DNA of 64,000 nucleotides from Acidobacteriota bacterium. Its GTDB lineage: Bacteria; Acidobacteriota; Terriglobia; Acidiferrales; UBA7541. A program made the position numbers and the translations under genes. Shown here one piece after another: positions 16,827 to 26,037 of the stretch (position 1 is the stretch's first letter; every line of letters starts with the position of its first letter). Under the pieces are notes generated by a model, which was not told the origin of the DNA, did no database searches, and was given only the letters and a program-made list of their open reading frames with translations. The DNA is taken from the NCBI GenBank assembly GCA_013289585.1, contig JABCZR010000021.1:1-64000 (forward strand), read 5' to 3'.

Positions 16827-17294
16827 ATGCCGAAGAAACCATCGCAAGGACGCGGGCTGCTGCTCATTGCCGCGTTCAAACTATTGAAAGCTTTTGCGCT
16901 GATCGCGGTGGGCGTCGGGGCTCTCAAGCTATTGCATAAAGATGTGGCCGCGAGCATCGAGCATTGGATCGCCGCCTTCCAGGTCGATCCGCACAATCAT
17001 TTTATTCTCAAACTGCTGGAGAAACTGTCGATCATGGACGATCGGCGGTTGAAAGAGCTGAGCGTGGGGACATTCATCTACGCGGGGATATTTTTCACCG
17101 AAGGATTGGGTTTGGCGTTCAGGAAACGCTGGGCCGAGTACTTCACGATTATCACAACTGCTTCCTTCCTGCCGCTCGAACTCTACGAACTCTTCAAGCA
17201 CGCAAGCGCCGGGAAGGTTTTCGCCCTGCTGATCAACCTCGCAGTCGTTGCCTATTTGGTGTACGAGCTCCGCCGGCCGAGGGCCCGGCACTGA
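16827..17294 (+). CDS. DUF2127-family membrane protein
   Basis: 155 residues. The N-terminus GLLLIAAFKLLKAFALIAVGVGAL and the later helices (VGTFIYAGIFFTEGLGL, YFTIITTASFLPLELYELF, VFALLINLAVVAYLVYELRR) match the four-helix pattern of DUF2127 proteins, whose role is unknown. The ATG follows a purine-rich GAGAAA. It lies on the same strand as the PQQ dehydrogenase and pqqA, about 80 bases after pqqA. Confidence 0.7.
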   Translation: MPKKPSQGRGLLLIAAFKLLKAFALIAVGVGALKLLHKDVAASIEHWIAAFQVDPHNHFILKLLEKLSIMDDRRLKELSVGTFIYAGIFFTEGLGLAFRKRWAEYFTIITTASFLPLELYELFKHASAGKVFALLINLAVVAYLVYELRRPRARH

Positions 17295-17394
17295 AAGACG
17301 ATTATGGTCGCGAGCAGTTGGGAAGCGGCGCAAACCAGCACAACGCCTCGACATTGGCGGAAAGCTTCCCGCGGCCCGGCGGTAGAATAGAGCT

Positions 17395-17538
17395 ATGCAG
17401 CGAAAGGTGTTCTGGCTCACTTATGGCGCGTTGGGACTGATTGCGGACCTCGCGTTGCCGCTCTGGTGGGCGCTCGCGGCGTTGATCCCCATAGGAGTAG
17501 TCAGCTGGTGGATCGCGTACCGGAGCGAGTGGTTCTAG
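17395..17538 (+). CDS. 47-residue two-pass membrane miniprotein
   Basis: The ATG at 17395 opens MQRKVFWLTYGALGLIADLA and ends WWIAYRSEWF. Two short hydrophobic segments (LTYGALGLIADLALPLWWAL and ALIPIGVVSWWIAY) are Trp-rich and separated by a Pro turn; basic residues sit at the N-terminus. No family recognised. It follows the DUF2127 gene by 100 bases on the same strand. Confidence 0.5.
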   Translation: MQRKVFWLTYGALGLIADLALPLWWALAALIPIGVVSWWIAYRSEWF

Positions 17539-17600
17539 ATTGCCATCCCGCAGCGGCCAGCGACCGCAATAATTCGGCATTGAGTGACAGCAACAACCGG

Positions 17601-18242
17601 CTATGGAATCGTGAGCGTATTTCCTTCACGCGCGGCGGTGGCCGTCTCCTGGCCGCGGAATCTGTAGACCACAATTAAAATCTTGTCCGCGCCGGGAACG
17701 GGATCTTCGCCCAATTCGTTGTTACTCACAAGAAGCGTGAGGACGCCGTCGCGCGACCTGCGCCGGAGGTGCTCGGTGACATCAGCCGTCCTTCCCTGCA
17801 CGCCATAAAAGCCGCGGATGATCTGCAGGCCATTCGAATCGTAAGGGTAGCGACCACCAGCGTTTCCCGGGCGATCGTCCCAATCGTCGCGGCGAACGGC
17901 AAACATACGCACGTCCACGAAAGCGCCTTCATTGAAGGAGAATTCGCGCTCTTCATTCCTTCTGTTCCTGGCGAAGATGCGCAGCGATTTATCCTTGCCG
18001 ACGGCTGGATCCCCGCCCATGGTTTGATTGTTGACCGCAACTCGTCCATCCACACCGCCGCGTGCGATCAAATCCTTGAGAATGTCGGTGACGTCGCTGC
18101 GCTGGTTCTTGAAGCCGTAATCAGCGCGTACGATTTGCCAGCCGTCATCCTGGGCGCCTAGTCCGGCGCTGAAAACAGTGGCGCCGGTGATGAGTACGGC
18201 CAAGACAAGCAATAACTGTCCATATCGGATTGAAGACTTCAT
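17601..18242 (-). CDS. Exported protein with two DnaJC11-like (DUF3395-type) domains
   Basis: 213 residues with a signal peptide (LLLVLAVLITGATVFSAGLGA). The mature protein has two related units of about 60 residues: the first runs from WQIVRADYGFKNQRSDVTDI to DPAVGKDKSLRIFARN, the second from LQIIRGFYGVQGRTADVTEH to DPVPGADKILIVVYRFRG. The shared pattern YG...DVT...L...DP.PG..K.L.V.Y resembles the DUF3395 domain found in DnaJC11. An internal duplication is clear; the function is unknown. It is divergent from ino1. Confidence 0.6.
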   Translation of the reverse strand: MKSSIRYGQLLLVLAVLITGATVFSAGLGAQDDGWQIVRADYGFKNQRSDVTDILKDLIARGGVDGRVAVNNQTMGGDPAVGKDKSLRIFARNRRNEEREFSFNEGAFVDVRMFAVRRDDWDDRPGNAGGRYPYDSNGLQIIRGFYGVQGRTADVTEHLRRRSRDGVLTLLVSNNELGEDPVPGADKILIVVYRFRGQETATAAREGNTLTIP

Positions 18243-18558
18243 TTAAGATTCCTCCGTCGCGGACGATGGCTCGTCCTTTAGCTCACTCTACCTCCGCTGC
18301 GACTCGCTGGCGGAACACAATTAACTTGCCCTTGTCCTGAAGGTTCATAGAGACCGTAGAAGAGACTGAGACCAACTTTCTGCAGGTTCGTCCCGAAAAA
18401 TATCCGGTTTTTTTCGAGCTGCCATTTGCAAATCCCGGGTTCTTCCCTCATCATTACTGTTTTGTTTGTGGATGCGGCGCGCTTCTGCTGCAAAGGCTCT
18501 TGTACCAATTCAAATTTCTCTCTCGATCGCGCGGCGATCGTTCATCAAAAGGAGTTGC
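18243..18558. other. Divergent intergenic region between the DUF3395-like gene and ino1
   Basis: 316 bases without a supported gene. It must hold the promoters for both flanking genes. The only recognisable site is AAAAGGAG just before the ino1 ATG. An open frame enters from 18466 in the ino1 frame, but it lacks a start signal. Confidence 0.4.
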
Positions 18559-19872
18559 ATGGATAAGCCTTCTAAAATCGCGCCTGCCAAGGGGAAACTG
18601 GGAGTTCTGCTGCCGGGCATGGGCGCAGTCAGTACGACGTTCATGGCGGGAGTGGAGCTGGTCCGCAAGGGCAAGGCGCAACCGGTGGGATCGCTCACGC
18701 AGCTGGGCACCATTCGACTGGGGAAACGCACGGACGGGCGGACGCCGCAGATCAAGGAATTCGTGCCGCTGGCGGAGCTGGAGGATATCGCGTTTGGCGG
18801 ATGGGACATTTTCAAGGATAACGCGTACCAATCCGCGGCCAATGCCGGAGTGTTGAATCCGCAGGACCTTGAAAAGGTGAAACCATTCCTTTCGACGATC
18901 AAGCCGATGAAAGCGGCGTTCGACCGCGATTTCGTGAAGATGATTGATGGACCGAACATCAAGAAAGGCAAGAACAAGTACGAACTGGCGCTGCAAATCA
19001 AGGAAGACATCGCGAATTTCCGGAAGACCTCGCGAGCAACACGGCTGGTGACTTGCTGGTGCGGGTCCACGGAGAGTTTCCTAAAGCCGAGCGAGGTGCA
19101 TTCGACACCGGAAAAATTTGTCGACGGCATGAAGTCGAATTCCCCGGAGATCGCGCCGTCCATGCTGTATGCGTGGGCGTCGGTGACGAGCGGAGTTCCC
19201 TATGCGAACGGCGCGCCGAACCTGAGCGTGGACATTCCGGCGATTCAAACGCTGGCGCACGATCACAACGTGGCGATTGCGGGGAAGGATTTCAAGACCG
19301 GGCAGACGTTGATGAAGACCGTGCTGGCGCCGGCGTTCAAGGCGCGGATGCTGGGGCTGGACGGATGGTTTTCGACCAATATTCTGGGAAATCGAGACGG
19401 CGAAGTCCTGGAGGATCCCGGCTCGTTCAAAACGAAGGAAGAATCGAAGTTGAGCGTGCTGGAGTACATCCTGCAGCCGAAATTGTATCCGCAGTTGTAC
19501 GGGAAGATGTTTCATAAAGTGCGCATCAACTACTATCCGCCGCGCGGAGATAATAAAGAAGGCTGGGACAACATCGACATCTTCGGGTGGCTGGGCTACC
19601 CGATGCAGATCAAGGTGGACTTCCTCTGCCGCGATTCGATTCTGGCGGCGCCGATTGTGCTCGATCTGGTTCTGTTCCTGGACCTGGCGCAACGCGCGGG
19701 GATGCGCGGCATTCAGGAATGGCTGAGCTTTTATTTCAAATCACCGATGACCGCGCCGGGACTGTACCCGGAGCACGACCTGTTCATTCAATCCATGAAG
19801 CTAAAGAACACGCTCCGTTGGATGAAGGGTGAGGATCTGATCACGCATCTTGGCCAGGAGTATTACGACTAA
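18559..19872 (+). CDS. ino1: Myo-inositol-1-phosphate synthase
   Basis: 437 residues from the ATG at 18559, which has AAAAGGAG upstream. It converts glucose-6-phosphate to inositol-1-phosphate with NAD. The Rossmann fold begins KLGVLLPGMGAVSTTFMAGV (about residues 13-32). Further conserved blocks are EFVPLAELEDIAFGGWDIF, CWCGSTESF, IAGKDFKTGQTLMKTVLAP (catalytic Lys region), FSTNILGNRDGEVLEDP and NIDIFGWLGYPMQIKVDFLCRDSILAAPIVLDL. Inositol phosphate feeds phosphatidylinositol or inositol-based osmolytes. No phosphatase or transferase gene is adjacent. Confidence 0.92.
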   Translation: MDKPSKIAPAKGKLGVLLPGMGAVSTTFMAGVELVRKGKAQPVGSLTQLGTIRLGKRTDGRTPQIKEFVPLAELEDIAFGGWDIFKDNAYQSAANAGVLNPQDLEKVKPFLSTIKPMKAAFDRDFVKMIDGPNIKKGKNKYELALQIKEDIANFRKTSRATRLVTCWCGSTESFLKPSEVHSTPEKFVDGMKSNSPEIAPSMLYAWASVTSGVPYANGAPNLSVDIPAIQTLAHDHNVAIAGKDFKTGQTLMKTVLAPAFKARMLGLDGWFSTNILGNRDGEVLEDPGSFKTKEESKLSVLEYILQPKLYPQLYGKMFHKVRINYYPPRGDNKEGWDNIDIFGWLGYPMQIKVDFLCRDSILAAPIVLDLVLFLDLAQRAGMRGIQEWLSFYFKSPMTAPGLYPEHDLFIQSMKLKNTLRWMKGEDLITHLGQEYYD

Positions 19873-19936
19873 GAAAGTGATCAGAGAACAGAGATCGGCT
19901 TTTTGCGGCACAGTCCCATCGTAAGTGCGCCAGGAG

Positions 19937-20293
19937 TCAGCCGGCGTGGGCGGCGGCGGATTTGGCGTCGACGGCGTCGAGGACGCGGGTGGAGTACACG
20001 AGGGCGGCACCGGCATTCATGCCGACGGCGACGCCGAGTGCTTCGGCAATTTCTTCCTTCGAAGCGCCGGCCTTGAGAGCGGCCTCCGTGTGCACCACGA
20101 TGCAGCCATCGCAGTGGGTGGTGATCGCGACGGCCAAAGAGATCAGCTGACGAGTCTTTTCGCCCAGGATACTGGTCTTCGAATTGGCGGCGCTGAGAGT
20201 CTGATACCCGCGAACCGTGTCCGGCGAGAGTTTCATCAGCTCGCCGATTCGGGCGCCAAGCTCTTTATGATATTGATTCCAGTCCATCATCAT
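19937..20293 (-). CDS. AhpD/carboxymuconolactone decarboxylase-family protein
   Basis: 118 residues; AGGAG lies 8 bases before the first of three in-frame ATGs. The AhpD-like core is SILGEKTRQLISLAVAITTHCDGCIVVHTEAALKAGASKEEIAEAL, shown here only as landmarks: the redox CxxC (CDGC) followed three residues later by His is the AhpD active-site pattern. It probably acts as a small peroxidatic or disulfide reductase. No peroxiredoxin is next to it. It converges with ino1. Confidence 0.85.
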   Translation of the reverse strand: MMMDWNQYHKELGARIGELMKLSPDTVRGYQTLSAANSKTSILGEKTRQLISLAVAITTHCDGCIVVHTEAALKAGASKEEIAEALGVAVGMNAGAALVYSTRVLDAVDAKSAAAHAG

Positions 20294-20474
20294 GGTTTTC
20301 TCTCCTATTTTGCAAAATCAGATTCGGGCGCGATTATACTATCCTGCTGCGTGAGTGTGATATGTTCTGCAATTCACCCGAGCCTGCCGGGTTGCGGGGC
20401 GCTGGTCGCCCGGGGCACATCTCTTCCCTCACGTGACCGTAGCGCAGTCGAATTTATTCCAAGGAGCCGCGTTC

Positions 20475-21896
20475 ATGAAGAGTTCGTATAACGGGAAAGC
20501 TGTTCCATCCGAAGGCAAGCCGATCGGATACAGCGGAGGCGAGCTTCAGGTACCAGATATGCCGATCATCCCCTTCATCGAAGGGGATGGAACGGGGCGG
20601 GACATCTGGAAGGCGTCACGGCGGGTGTTCGACGCAGCGGTGGAGCAGGCTTACGCCGGAAAGCGGCGTGTGGCGTGGTTCGAAGTTTTCGCGGGTGAGA
20701 AAGCGTTCAACGCTTTTAAAGAGTGGCTGCCGGGCGAAACCGTGGATGCGATCCGGGATTTTCGAGTGGCTATCAAAGGGCCGCTGACGACTCCGGTAGG
20801 CGGTGGCATCCGTTCCCTAAATGTGGCGCTGCGGCAGATTCTGGATTTGTATTCCTGCGAGCGACCGGTGCGCTACTTTCAGGGAGTTCCCTCCCCCGTG
20901 CGCGAACCAGAAAAAATGAACGTATTTATTTTCCGGGAGAATACCGAGGATGTGTACATCGGCATTGAGTGGAAATCCGGATCGCCGGAGGCGAAGCAAC
21001 TGCTGGAGTTTTTGAATAACGTGATGTTGAAGGATGGGAAGAAGCAGATTCGCTGGGATTCGGGGGTGGGGATCAAGCCGATTTCACCGACAGGCACGAA
21101 GCGGCTGGTGCGACGGGCGATCAAATATGCGCTGGCCAACAAGCGCAAGAGCGTGACGCTGGTGCATAAGGGCAATATTCAGAAATTTACAGAAGGCGCG
21201 TTCCGCGACTGGGGCTACGACCTGGCGCGTGAAGAATTCCGCTCGCAGACGATTACCGAGCGCGAGAGCTGGATCGTGGACAATCTGGACAAGAATCCGG
21301 CGCTGACCGTGGAACAGAACGCGGCGCTGATCGAGCCAGGGCTGGAACAGGCTACGGACGCGTTCAAGAAAGCAGTCTACGGGGAAGTAAAGCAGATTCT
21401 GGACGCGATTTACGCAACGCACGGCAAGGGACAGTGGAAGCAGAAGCTGATGATCAACGACCGCATTGCGGATTCTGTGTTCCAGCAAGTGCTGCTGCGG
21501 CCGGATGAGTACAGCGTGCTGGCGACGTCTAACTTGAATGGGGATTATTTGTCGGATGCTTGCGCGGCGCAGGTGGGTGGTTTGGGGATGGCGCCTGGAT
21601 CGAATATCGGCGATGGATTCGGCGTTTTTGAAGCTACGCACGGTACTGCCCCGAAATATGCGGATAAGGATGTGATTAACCCGAGTTCGGTCATGCTTTC
21701 TGGGGCGATGATGTTTGAGTTTCTGGGGTGGAAGGAAGCGGCGACACTGATCGAGGACGGCATTGCGCGAACGATTCAGCAGAAGCGCGTAACTTACGAC
21801 CTCGAGCGGCTGATGCCCGGTGCGACGAAAGTGGGGACGTCAGCGTTTGCGTCGGCGATTATTGAGAACATGAAGGGCGTGGCGGCGGCGCGGTAG
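20475..21896 (+). CDS. icd: NADP-type isocitrate dehydrogenase
   Basis: 473 residues from the ATG at 20475 with AAGGAG eight bases upstream. It catalyses oxidative decarboxylation of isocitrate to 2-oxoglutarate. Conserved features: [17 protein letters not shown] near the N-terminus; [20 protein letters not shown], containing the substrate-binding Ser that is phosphorylated in E. coli; [14 protein letters not shown]; and the helix [13 protein letters not shown]. The metal-binding Asp residues are in [27 protein letters not shown]. It is followed 77 bases later by malate dehydrogenase on the same strand. Confidence 0.94.
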   Translation: MKSSYNGKAVPSEGKPIGYSGGELQVPDMPIIPFIEGDGTGRDIWKASRRVFDAAVEQAYAGKRRVAWFEVFAGEKAFNAFKEWLPGETVDAIRDFRVAIKGPLTTPVGGGIRSLNVALRQILDLYSCERPVRYFQGVPSPVREPEKMNVFIFRENTEDVYIGIEWKSGSPEAKQLLEFLNNVMLKDGKKQIRWDSGVGIKPISPTGTKRLVRRAIKYALANKRKSVTLVHKGNIQKFTEGAFRDWGYDLAREEFRSQTITERESWIVDNLDKNPALTVEQNAALIEPGLEQATDAFKKAVYGEVKQILDAIYATHGKGQWKQKLMINDRIADSVFQQVLLRPDEYSVLATSNLNGDYLSDACAAQVGGLGMAPGSNIGDGFGVFEATHGTAPKYADKDVINPSSVMLSGAMMFEFLGWKEAATLIEDGIARTIQQKRVTYDLERLMPGATKVGTSAFASAIIENMKGVAAAR

Positions 21897-21973
21897 TCGA
21901 GACTAAAGAAAACCAAAACTAACGCAGAGACACAGAGATCGCAGAGAAACCTTCGGAGGAGACGAGGAGAGGC

Positions 21974-22915
21974 ATGAGTAGAAAAAAGGTGACAGTGGTG
22001 GGGGGCGGGTTTGTGGGGTCGACGACGGCACAGCGAATTGTGGACAAAGAGCTGGCCGACGTGGTGCTGACGGATATTCTGGATGGGCCGCCGGCGGGTA
22101 AGGCGCTAGACATGATGGAATCCGGGCCGATCACGCGGACGGATTCGCGCGGAACGGGAATTTCCACCGCGAGCGACGATTATTCTGCGACCGCGGGCAG
22201 CGACGTGGTGGTGATCACCGCGGGATTTCCGCGCAAACCAGGTATGAGCCGGGACGATTTGCTGAAGGCCAACTACGACGTGGTAAAGGCCGTTGTCGAG
22301 CAGATCGTGAAGCATTCGCCGAACTGCATCATCATCGTGGTGACAAATCCGCTGGATGCCATGGCACAAGCGGCGCTGAAGGTGAGCGGTTTCCCTAAGA
22401 GCCGCGTGCTGGGCATGGCCGGCGTGCTGGATTCGGCGCGGATGAGCACGTTTGTGGCGATGGAGTGCAAGGTCAGCGTGGAGAACGTTCACTCCTTCGT
22501 GCTTGGCGGGCATGGAGACGACATGGTGCCGCTGCCGCGGTATTCCACAGTGGCTGGAATCCCTCTCCCGGACCTTTTGCCCAAAGAGCGCATCGACGCG
22601 ATCGTTGAACGCACCCGCAAAGGCGGCGCGGAAATCGTGAACTTACTAAAAACCGGCTCGGCGTACTACGCTCCCTCCGCAGCAGCCGTGGAAATGGTTG
22701 AAGCTATTCTCAAGGACAAGAAGAAAATTCTACCCTGCGCCGTTTACCTCGACGGAGAGTATGGGATCAAAGGACTGTTCGTCGGCGTGCCCGTGAAACT
22801 CGGTGCGAAGGGCGTCGAAGAGATCATCCAAATCAAGCTGACGCCCGAGGAAAATGCCTCTCTGCAAAAGTCATCGGCCTCGGTGCGCGAACTCGTTACC
22901 GTTCTTGGGCTTTAA
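21974..22915 (+). CDS. mdh: Malate dehydrogenase (LDH-like type)
   Basis: 313 residues; GAGGAGAGG precedes the ATG. The NAD fold starts [20 protein letters not shown]. The substrate loop reads [14 protein letters not shown], with the Arg-containing RKPGMSR signature that separates malate from lactate dehydrogenases. The catalytic His lies in [12 protein letters not shown]. It interconverts malate and oxaloacetate. Position beside icd suggests joint expression of TCA-cycle genes. Confidence 0.93.
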   Translation: MSRKKVTVVGGGFVGSTTAQRIVDKELADVVLTDILDGPPAGKALDMMESGPITRTDSRGTGISTASDDYSATAGSDVVVITAGFPRKPGMSRDDLLKANYDVVKAVVEQIVKHSPNCIIIVVTNPLDAMAQAALKVSGFPKSRVLGMAGVLDSARMSTFVAMECKVSVENVHSFVLGGHGDDMVPLPRYSTVAGIPLPDLLPKERIDAIVERTRKGGAEIVNLLKTGSAYYAPSAAAVEMVEAILKDKKKILPCAVYLDGEYGIKGLFVGVPVKLGAKGVEEIIQIKLTPEENASLQKSSASVRELVTVLGL

Positions 22916-22945
22916 CTTCGAAGCTCCGGGATCTCACAGAACGCT

Positions 22946-23941
22946 ATGATGAAACGCGGGATGACGCTATTGCTTCTGGGCCTGCTGCCGCTGCTGGGAG
23001 TTTCATTCGCCCAAATTAAATATAAGAACGGAAATCCGGTACTCGTGGCGCTGGTCAAGATGCCTTATGTGGGCGAGCGAAACGTCCCCGAACTCTCCGG
23101 CGGTCCTGACTACCTGGAGCAAGGCGGCCTCCGCAAGCTCCTTGAGGATCAAGGCTTTCCAACTCATGTCTCGTCTCCAGTGGCGCTCTCCGTCGACGAG
23201 GAGAAGGCCTATGGCTCCTGGAACCGTCTCGCTTTAGCCGAGGCCCAGCTTGCGAAAGTCGTTGCCGACGAGCGCCGCAACGGTTTTTTGCCGGTGGGGC
23301 TCCTCGCGAATTGTAGTTCGATTCTAGGAATGCTCAGCGGGCTGCAGCATTCCGGCCCCAGCGGGAAGCCCTTGCGCGTGGGTATGGTCTTCGTTGACGC
23401 CCACGGTGATTTCAACACTCCAGAGACGACGCTGAGCGGCATGCTCGGCGGCATGCCCGTGGCCATCGCCGCCGGGCAGTGCCTCACGCGCATGCGCCTC
23501 AAGACCGGTTTGGAGCCAGCCGTTCCTACTCGTCACATCGTCGAGGTCTGCGTGCGCGATACCGACCCCCTCGAACAGGAGCTTCTCGACCGCTCTGAAA
23601 TTCAGCAGCTCACCTTGGAGGACGTTAGAGCGCGCTCTGCGAATCTTCACAGCGCGATGAAGCGCCTTTCCGAAGCCACCGACGTCATCTACATTCACGT
23701 GGACATGGATGGACTCGATCCGCGCGAAGTGCCCGGCCACCCCCTGACTGTTCCTGGCGGACCGACAAGCCTCGAGCTTGCTGCCGCTCTAACCGAAATG
23801 TTCAAGTATGAAAAGGTAGCGGCGTTCGGCGTGGCGTCAACACCCTACGGCGAAAAGGACAAAACGGGTGTCTCGCGGCAAGCCGCGTACAATTTGATTT
23901 TGGGGGCAGCGAAAGGCGTGCAGCAGCGGCGGGCCGATTAG
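22946..23941 (+). CDS. Exported arginase/ureohydrolase-family protein with a variant metal site
   Basis: 331 residues. The N-terminus has a signal peptide (MTLLLLGLLPLLGVSFAQ), unusual for a ureohydrolase. Two of the three manganese motifs are present: FVDAHGDFNTP (DAHxD) and IHVDMDGLDP (DxDxxDP). The first motif, normally GGDHS, reads ANCSS here, so the metal-ligand His is replaced by Cys, as in some uncharacterised members of the family. Arginase or agmatinase activity cannot be assumed. It starts 30 bases after mdh. Confidence 0.75.
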   Translation: MMKRGMTLLLLGLLPLLGVSFAQIKYKNGNPVLVALVKMPYVGERNVPELSGGPDYLEQGGLRKLLEDQGFPTHVSSPVALSVDEEKAYGSWNRLALAEAQLAKVVADERRNGFLPVGLLANCSSILGMLSGLQHSGPSGKPLRVGMVFVDAHGDFNTPETTLSGMLGGMPVAIAAGQCLTRMRLKTGLEPAVPTRHIVEVCVRDTDPLEQELLDRSEIQQLTLEDVRARSANLHSAMKRLSEATDVIYIHVDMDGLDPREVPGHPLTVPGGPTSLELAAALTEMFKYEKVAAFGVASTPYGEKDKTGVSRQAAYNLILGAAKGVQQRRAD

Positions 23942-23993
23942 CTTCATCTCGCCAGCGTTTCTACGGCAATCGACCTCCCTCGCGCAATCCCTA

Positions 23994-25079
23994 CTACCAG
24001 CCGAAGATTTTACTCGCGCCGTAAACGAGCCCCAGGGTAAACCCTGCAATCACCACTTCGCCGATGGCTCCCACCGCGAACGGCCGCAGGCCCTGCTTGC
24101 GCATGTCGCTGAAATTGGTGCGCAGCCCGACGCCCGCGAACGTGAGCAAGAACGCCCAGCGCGAAAGATTGGCGAGCGCCCCGACCTGGTCCTTGTTGAA
24201 GAAATGATAGGTAGCAAGCACGGAGATCAGCAGGAAGCCGAGAACAAACTTCGGGAACTTCTGCCACAGGAAGGCGGCCTTATTCCCTACCGATTTGGCC
24301 TGGCCCTGGCTGGCCCAATAGATGGCGTAGGCGAGAACGACAAAGCCGATCATGGCATTACGTGTGGACTTGACGAGAACGGCGAGCTTGGCGGCGGCGT
24401 CGGAGTACAGCGCGCCTGCGGCGGTGGCTTCGGCGGTGTTGTCCACGGCGAGGCCGGCCCACAGACCATAGGCGCGGTCGCTGAGATGGAGAAAGTGTCC
24501 GATCAGCGGAAAAGTGAAGAGCGCGAGCGCGCCAAGAGCCAGAATTGCGGCGATGGAAAAGGAGGAATCTTCGTCGTCGGCATCGATGGCGCCTTTGGTG
24601 GCGATGATGGCGCTGACGCCGCAAACAGCTGAGCCTACCGCCAGAAGCGTGGTGAGTTTGGGCTTCAGCTTGAAGATTCGGCCAAGAAACGTCATGAAGG
24701 CGATGGCGCCGGTGATTTCAATAGCGACGAGGACGAGGCTGACTCCGCCGAGCTTGAGGATGTCTCCGAGAAGGAATCGCGCGCCGAGCAAAACGATGCC
24801 GGCCTTCAGCCAGAATTCGTAGGTGGCTACGCCTGCGCGGAAAAGTTCCGGGACGCCGACGGTATTGGAGACGAGCAGGCCGAGAATAATGGCCCAGAGA
24901 ACGTATTCGATATTTGGAAACGTCCAATGGTGAGCTTTAGCGTAGCCGCCGACATTTTGTTCGAGCAGTTTGCCTGCGTAGCCGATGGCCGCGAGCAAGA
25001 GGACGCCGGGAATCACGCGCAAGAATTTCAGCGCCGGCTGTACCGGCTGGACCTGTGGAACTGTGATTACATCAGCCAT
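23994..25079 (-). CDS. YeiH/UPF0324-family putative sulfate exporter
   Basis: 361 residues with about ten hydrophobic segments. The family blocks are visible: PNIEYVLWAIILGLLVSN, FWLKAGIVLLGARFLLGDIL, LAVGSAVCGVSAIIATKGAI and AGLAVDNTAEATAAGALYSD, ending with AFLLTFAGVGLRTNFSDM. It is the last gene of a minus-strand string starting with sulfite reductase, separated by 30 bases from a 43-residue membrane protein gene. The family annotation as sulfate exporter is tentative; linkage to sulfite reduction supports a role with an inorganic sulfur anion. Confidence 0.82.
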   Translation of the reverse strand: MADVITVPQVQPVQPALKFLRVIPGVLLLAAIGYAGKLLEQNVGGYAKAHHWTFPNIEYVLWAIILGLLVSNTVGVPELFRAGVATYEFWLKAGIVLLGARFLLGDILKLGGVSLVLVAIEITGAIAFMTFLGRIFKLKPKLTTLLAVGSAVCGVSAIIATKGAIDADDEDSSFSIAAILALGALALFTFPLIGHFLHLSDRAYGLWAGLAVDNTAEATAAGALYSDAAAKLAVLVKSTRNAMIGFVVLAYAIYWASQGQAKSVGNKAAFLWQKFPKFVLGFLLISVLATYHFFNKDQVGALANLSRWAFLLTFAGVGLRTNFSDMRKQGLRPFAVGAIGEVVIAGFTLGLVYGASKIFGW

Positions 25080-25109
25080 GTTTCATCGTCTCCATTTTTC
25101 CAGGAATCT

Positions 25110-25241
25110 TCACCAGGGGACATGCTTGAAAACGCCCGCACGAATCAAAAGAGCCGCGAGAAACGCGGCAAGCACGGCCCATGTATCTAACGACAACTTC
25201 CAGCGGCTTTCACTGCTAGCTGATTTCGGTTCTGCACTCAT
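25110..25241 (-). CDS. 43-residue membrane protein preceding the YeiH-type transporter
   Basis: The minus-strand ATG at 25241 has a strong AAAGGAG 8-14 bases upstream. The peptide begins MSAEPKSASSESRWKLSLDT and continues WAVLAAFLAALLIRAGVFKH, ending VPW. It is one transmembrane helix with a polar N-terminal tail. It starts 19 bases after the siroheme methyltransferase stop and ends 30 bases before the transporter ATG, so it is almost certainly part of the same operon. A role as accessory subunit of the YeiH transporter is inferred from position. Confidence 0.7.
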   Translation of the reverse strand: MSAEPKSASSESRWKLSLDTWAVLAAFLAALLIRAGVFKHVPW

Positions 25242-25260
25242 TGGTCTGCTCCTTTGCAAA

Positions 25261-26037
25261 CTAAATTACCGACACGCGCTGCGGATTTAGATTTTTTCGG
25301 GAACGATCCCAGAACGACGCGCTCAGCTCTTGAACTTCGTGCGAAGCCACGCGGCCCACAATCAAGAGGGCTGGCGCGGGCAACTTTTTATCGCTGGCGA
25401 GGCTCCCTACGTTGGACCAGCATAGTTCCTGAGAAACGCCAGTAGCGTTCGAAACAATCACACACGGAAGATCCGCTGGGAGGCCGCCATCGAGCAGTCT
25501 TTGTGAAACTTCGGCGTAATCGGCGCTCGGCATGTAAAGAACCAGCGTAGTCGTGCTTGTGACGCAGCCCCACTCCATCACGCTGCCATCCGTGCCACGC
25601 GAAAACGTTGTCAGCAGGATTTGAGAGGCGACGCGACGATCGGTCAGCGAAATTCCCGCGGCTGCAGCGGCTCCTAGCGCGGCGGTGATGCCGGGAACGA
25701 TTTCGCAGGGGATCCCGGATTTGCGCAGCGACTCGATCTCTTCACCGGCGCGGCCGAAGATCGAAGGATCGCCGCCCTTCAAGCGAACAACGGTTCCCGG
25801 TGTTTGCGCATAGCTAACAAGGAGCGCATTGATTTCGTCCTGCGTGAGAAGTTTGCGGCCGGCGCGCTTGCCGACATCGATGAGCTCTGCGGCCGGCGAA
25901 ATTAAGGCTAGGACTTCGCGACTGACCAACGCATCGTGAAGGACAACGTCCGCATGAGCGAGCAAGCGTGCAGCCTTCAAGGTGAGCAACTCGGGATCAC
26001 CCGGGCCTGCGCCGATGAGATAGACGGTGCCGCTCAT
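25261..26037 (-). CDS. cobA: Uroporphyrinogen-III C-methyltransferase
   Basis: 258 residues from the ATG at 26037, which overlaps the sulfite reductase stop (ATGA); a GTG nine bases upstream is the alternative. SAM-binding motif VYLIGAGPGDPELLTLKAARLL at the N-terminus, VVRLKGGDPSIFGRAGEE in the middle and GITAALGAAAAAGISLTDR follow the family pattern. It methylates uroporphyrinogen III to precorrin-2, the first step to sirohaem, the cofactor of the adjacent reductase. No separate CysG dehydrogenase/ferrochelatase domain is fused. Confidence 0.92.
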   Translation of the reverse strand: MSGTVYLIGAGPGDPELLTLKAARLLAHADVVLHDALVSREVLALISPAAELIDVGKRAGRKLLTQDEINALLVSYAQTPGTVVRLKGGDPSIFGRAGEEIESLRKSGIPCEIVPGITAALGAAAAAGISLTDRRVASQILLTTFSRGTDGSVMEWGCVTSTTTLVLYMPSADYAEVSQRLLDGGLPADLPCVIVSNATGVSQELCWSNVGSLASDKKLPAPALLIVGRVASHEVQELSASFWDRSRKNLNPQRVSVI

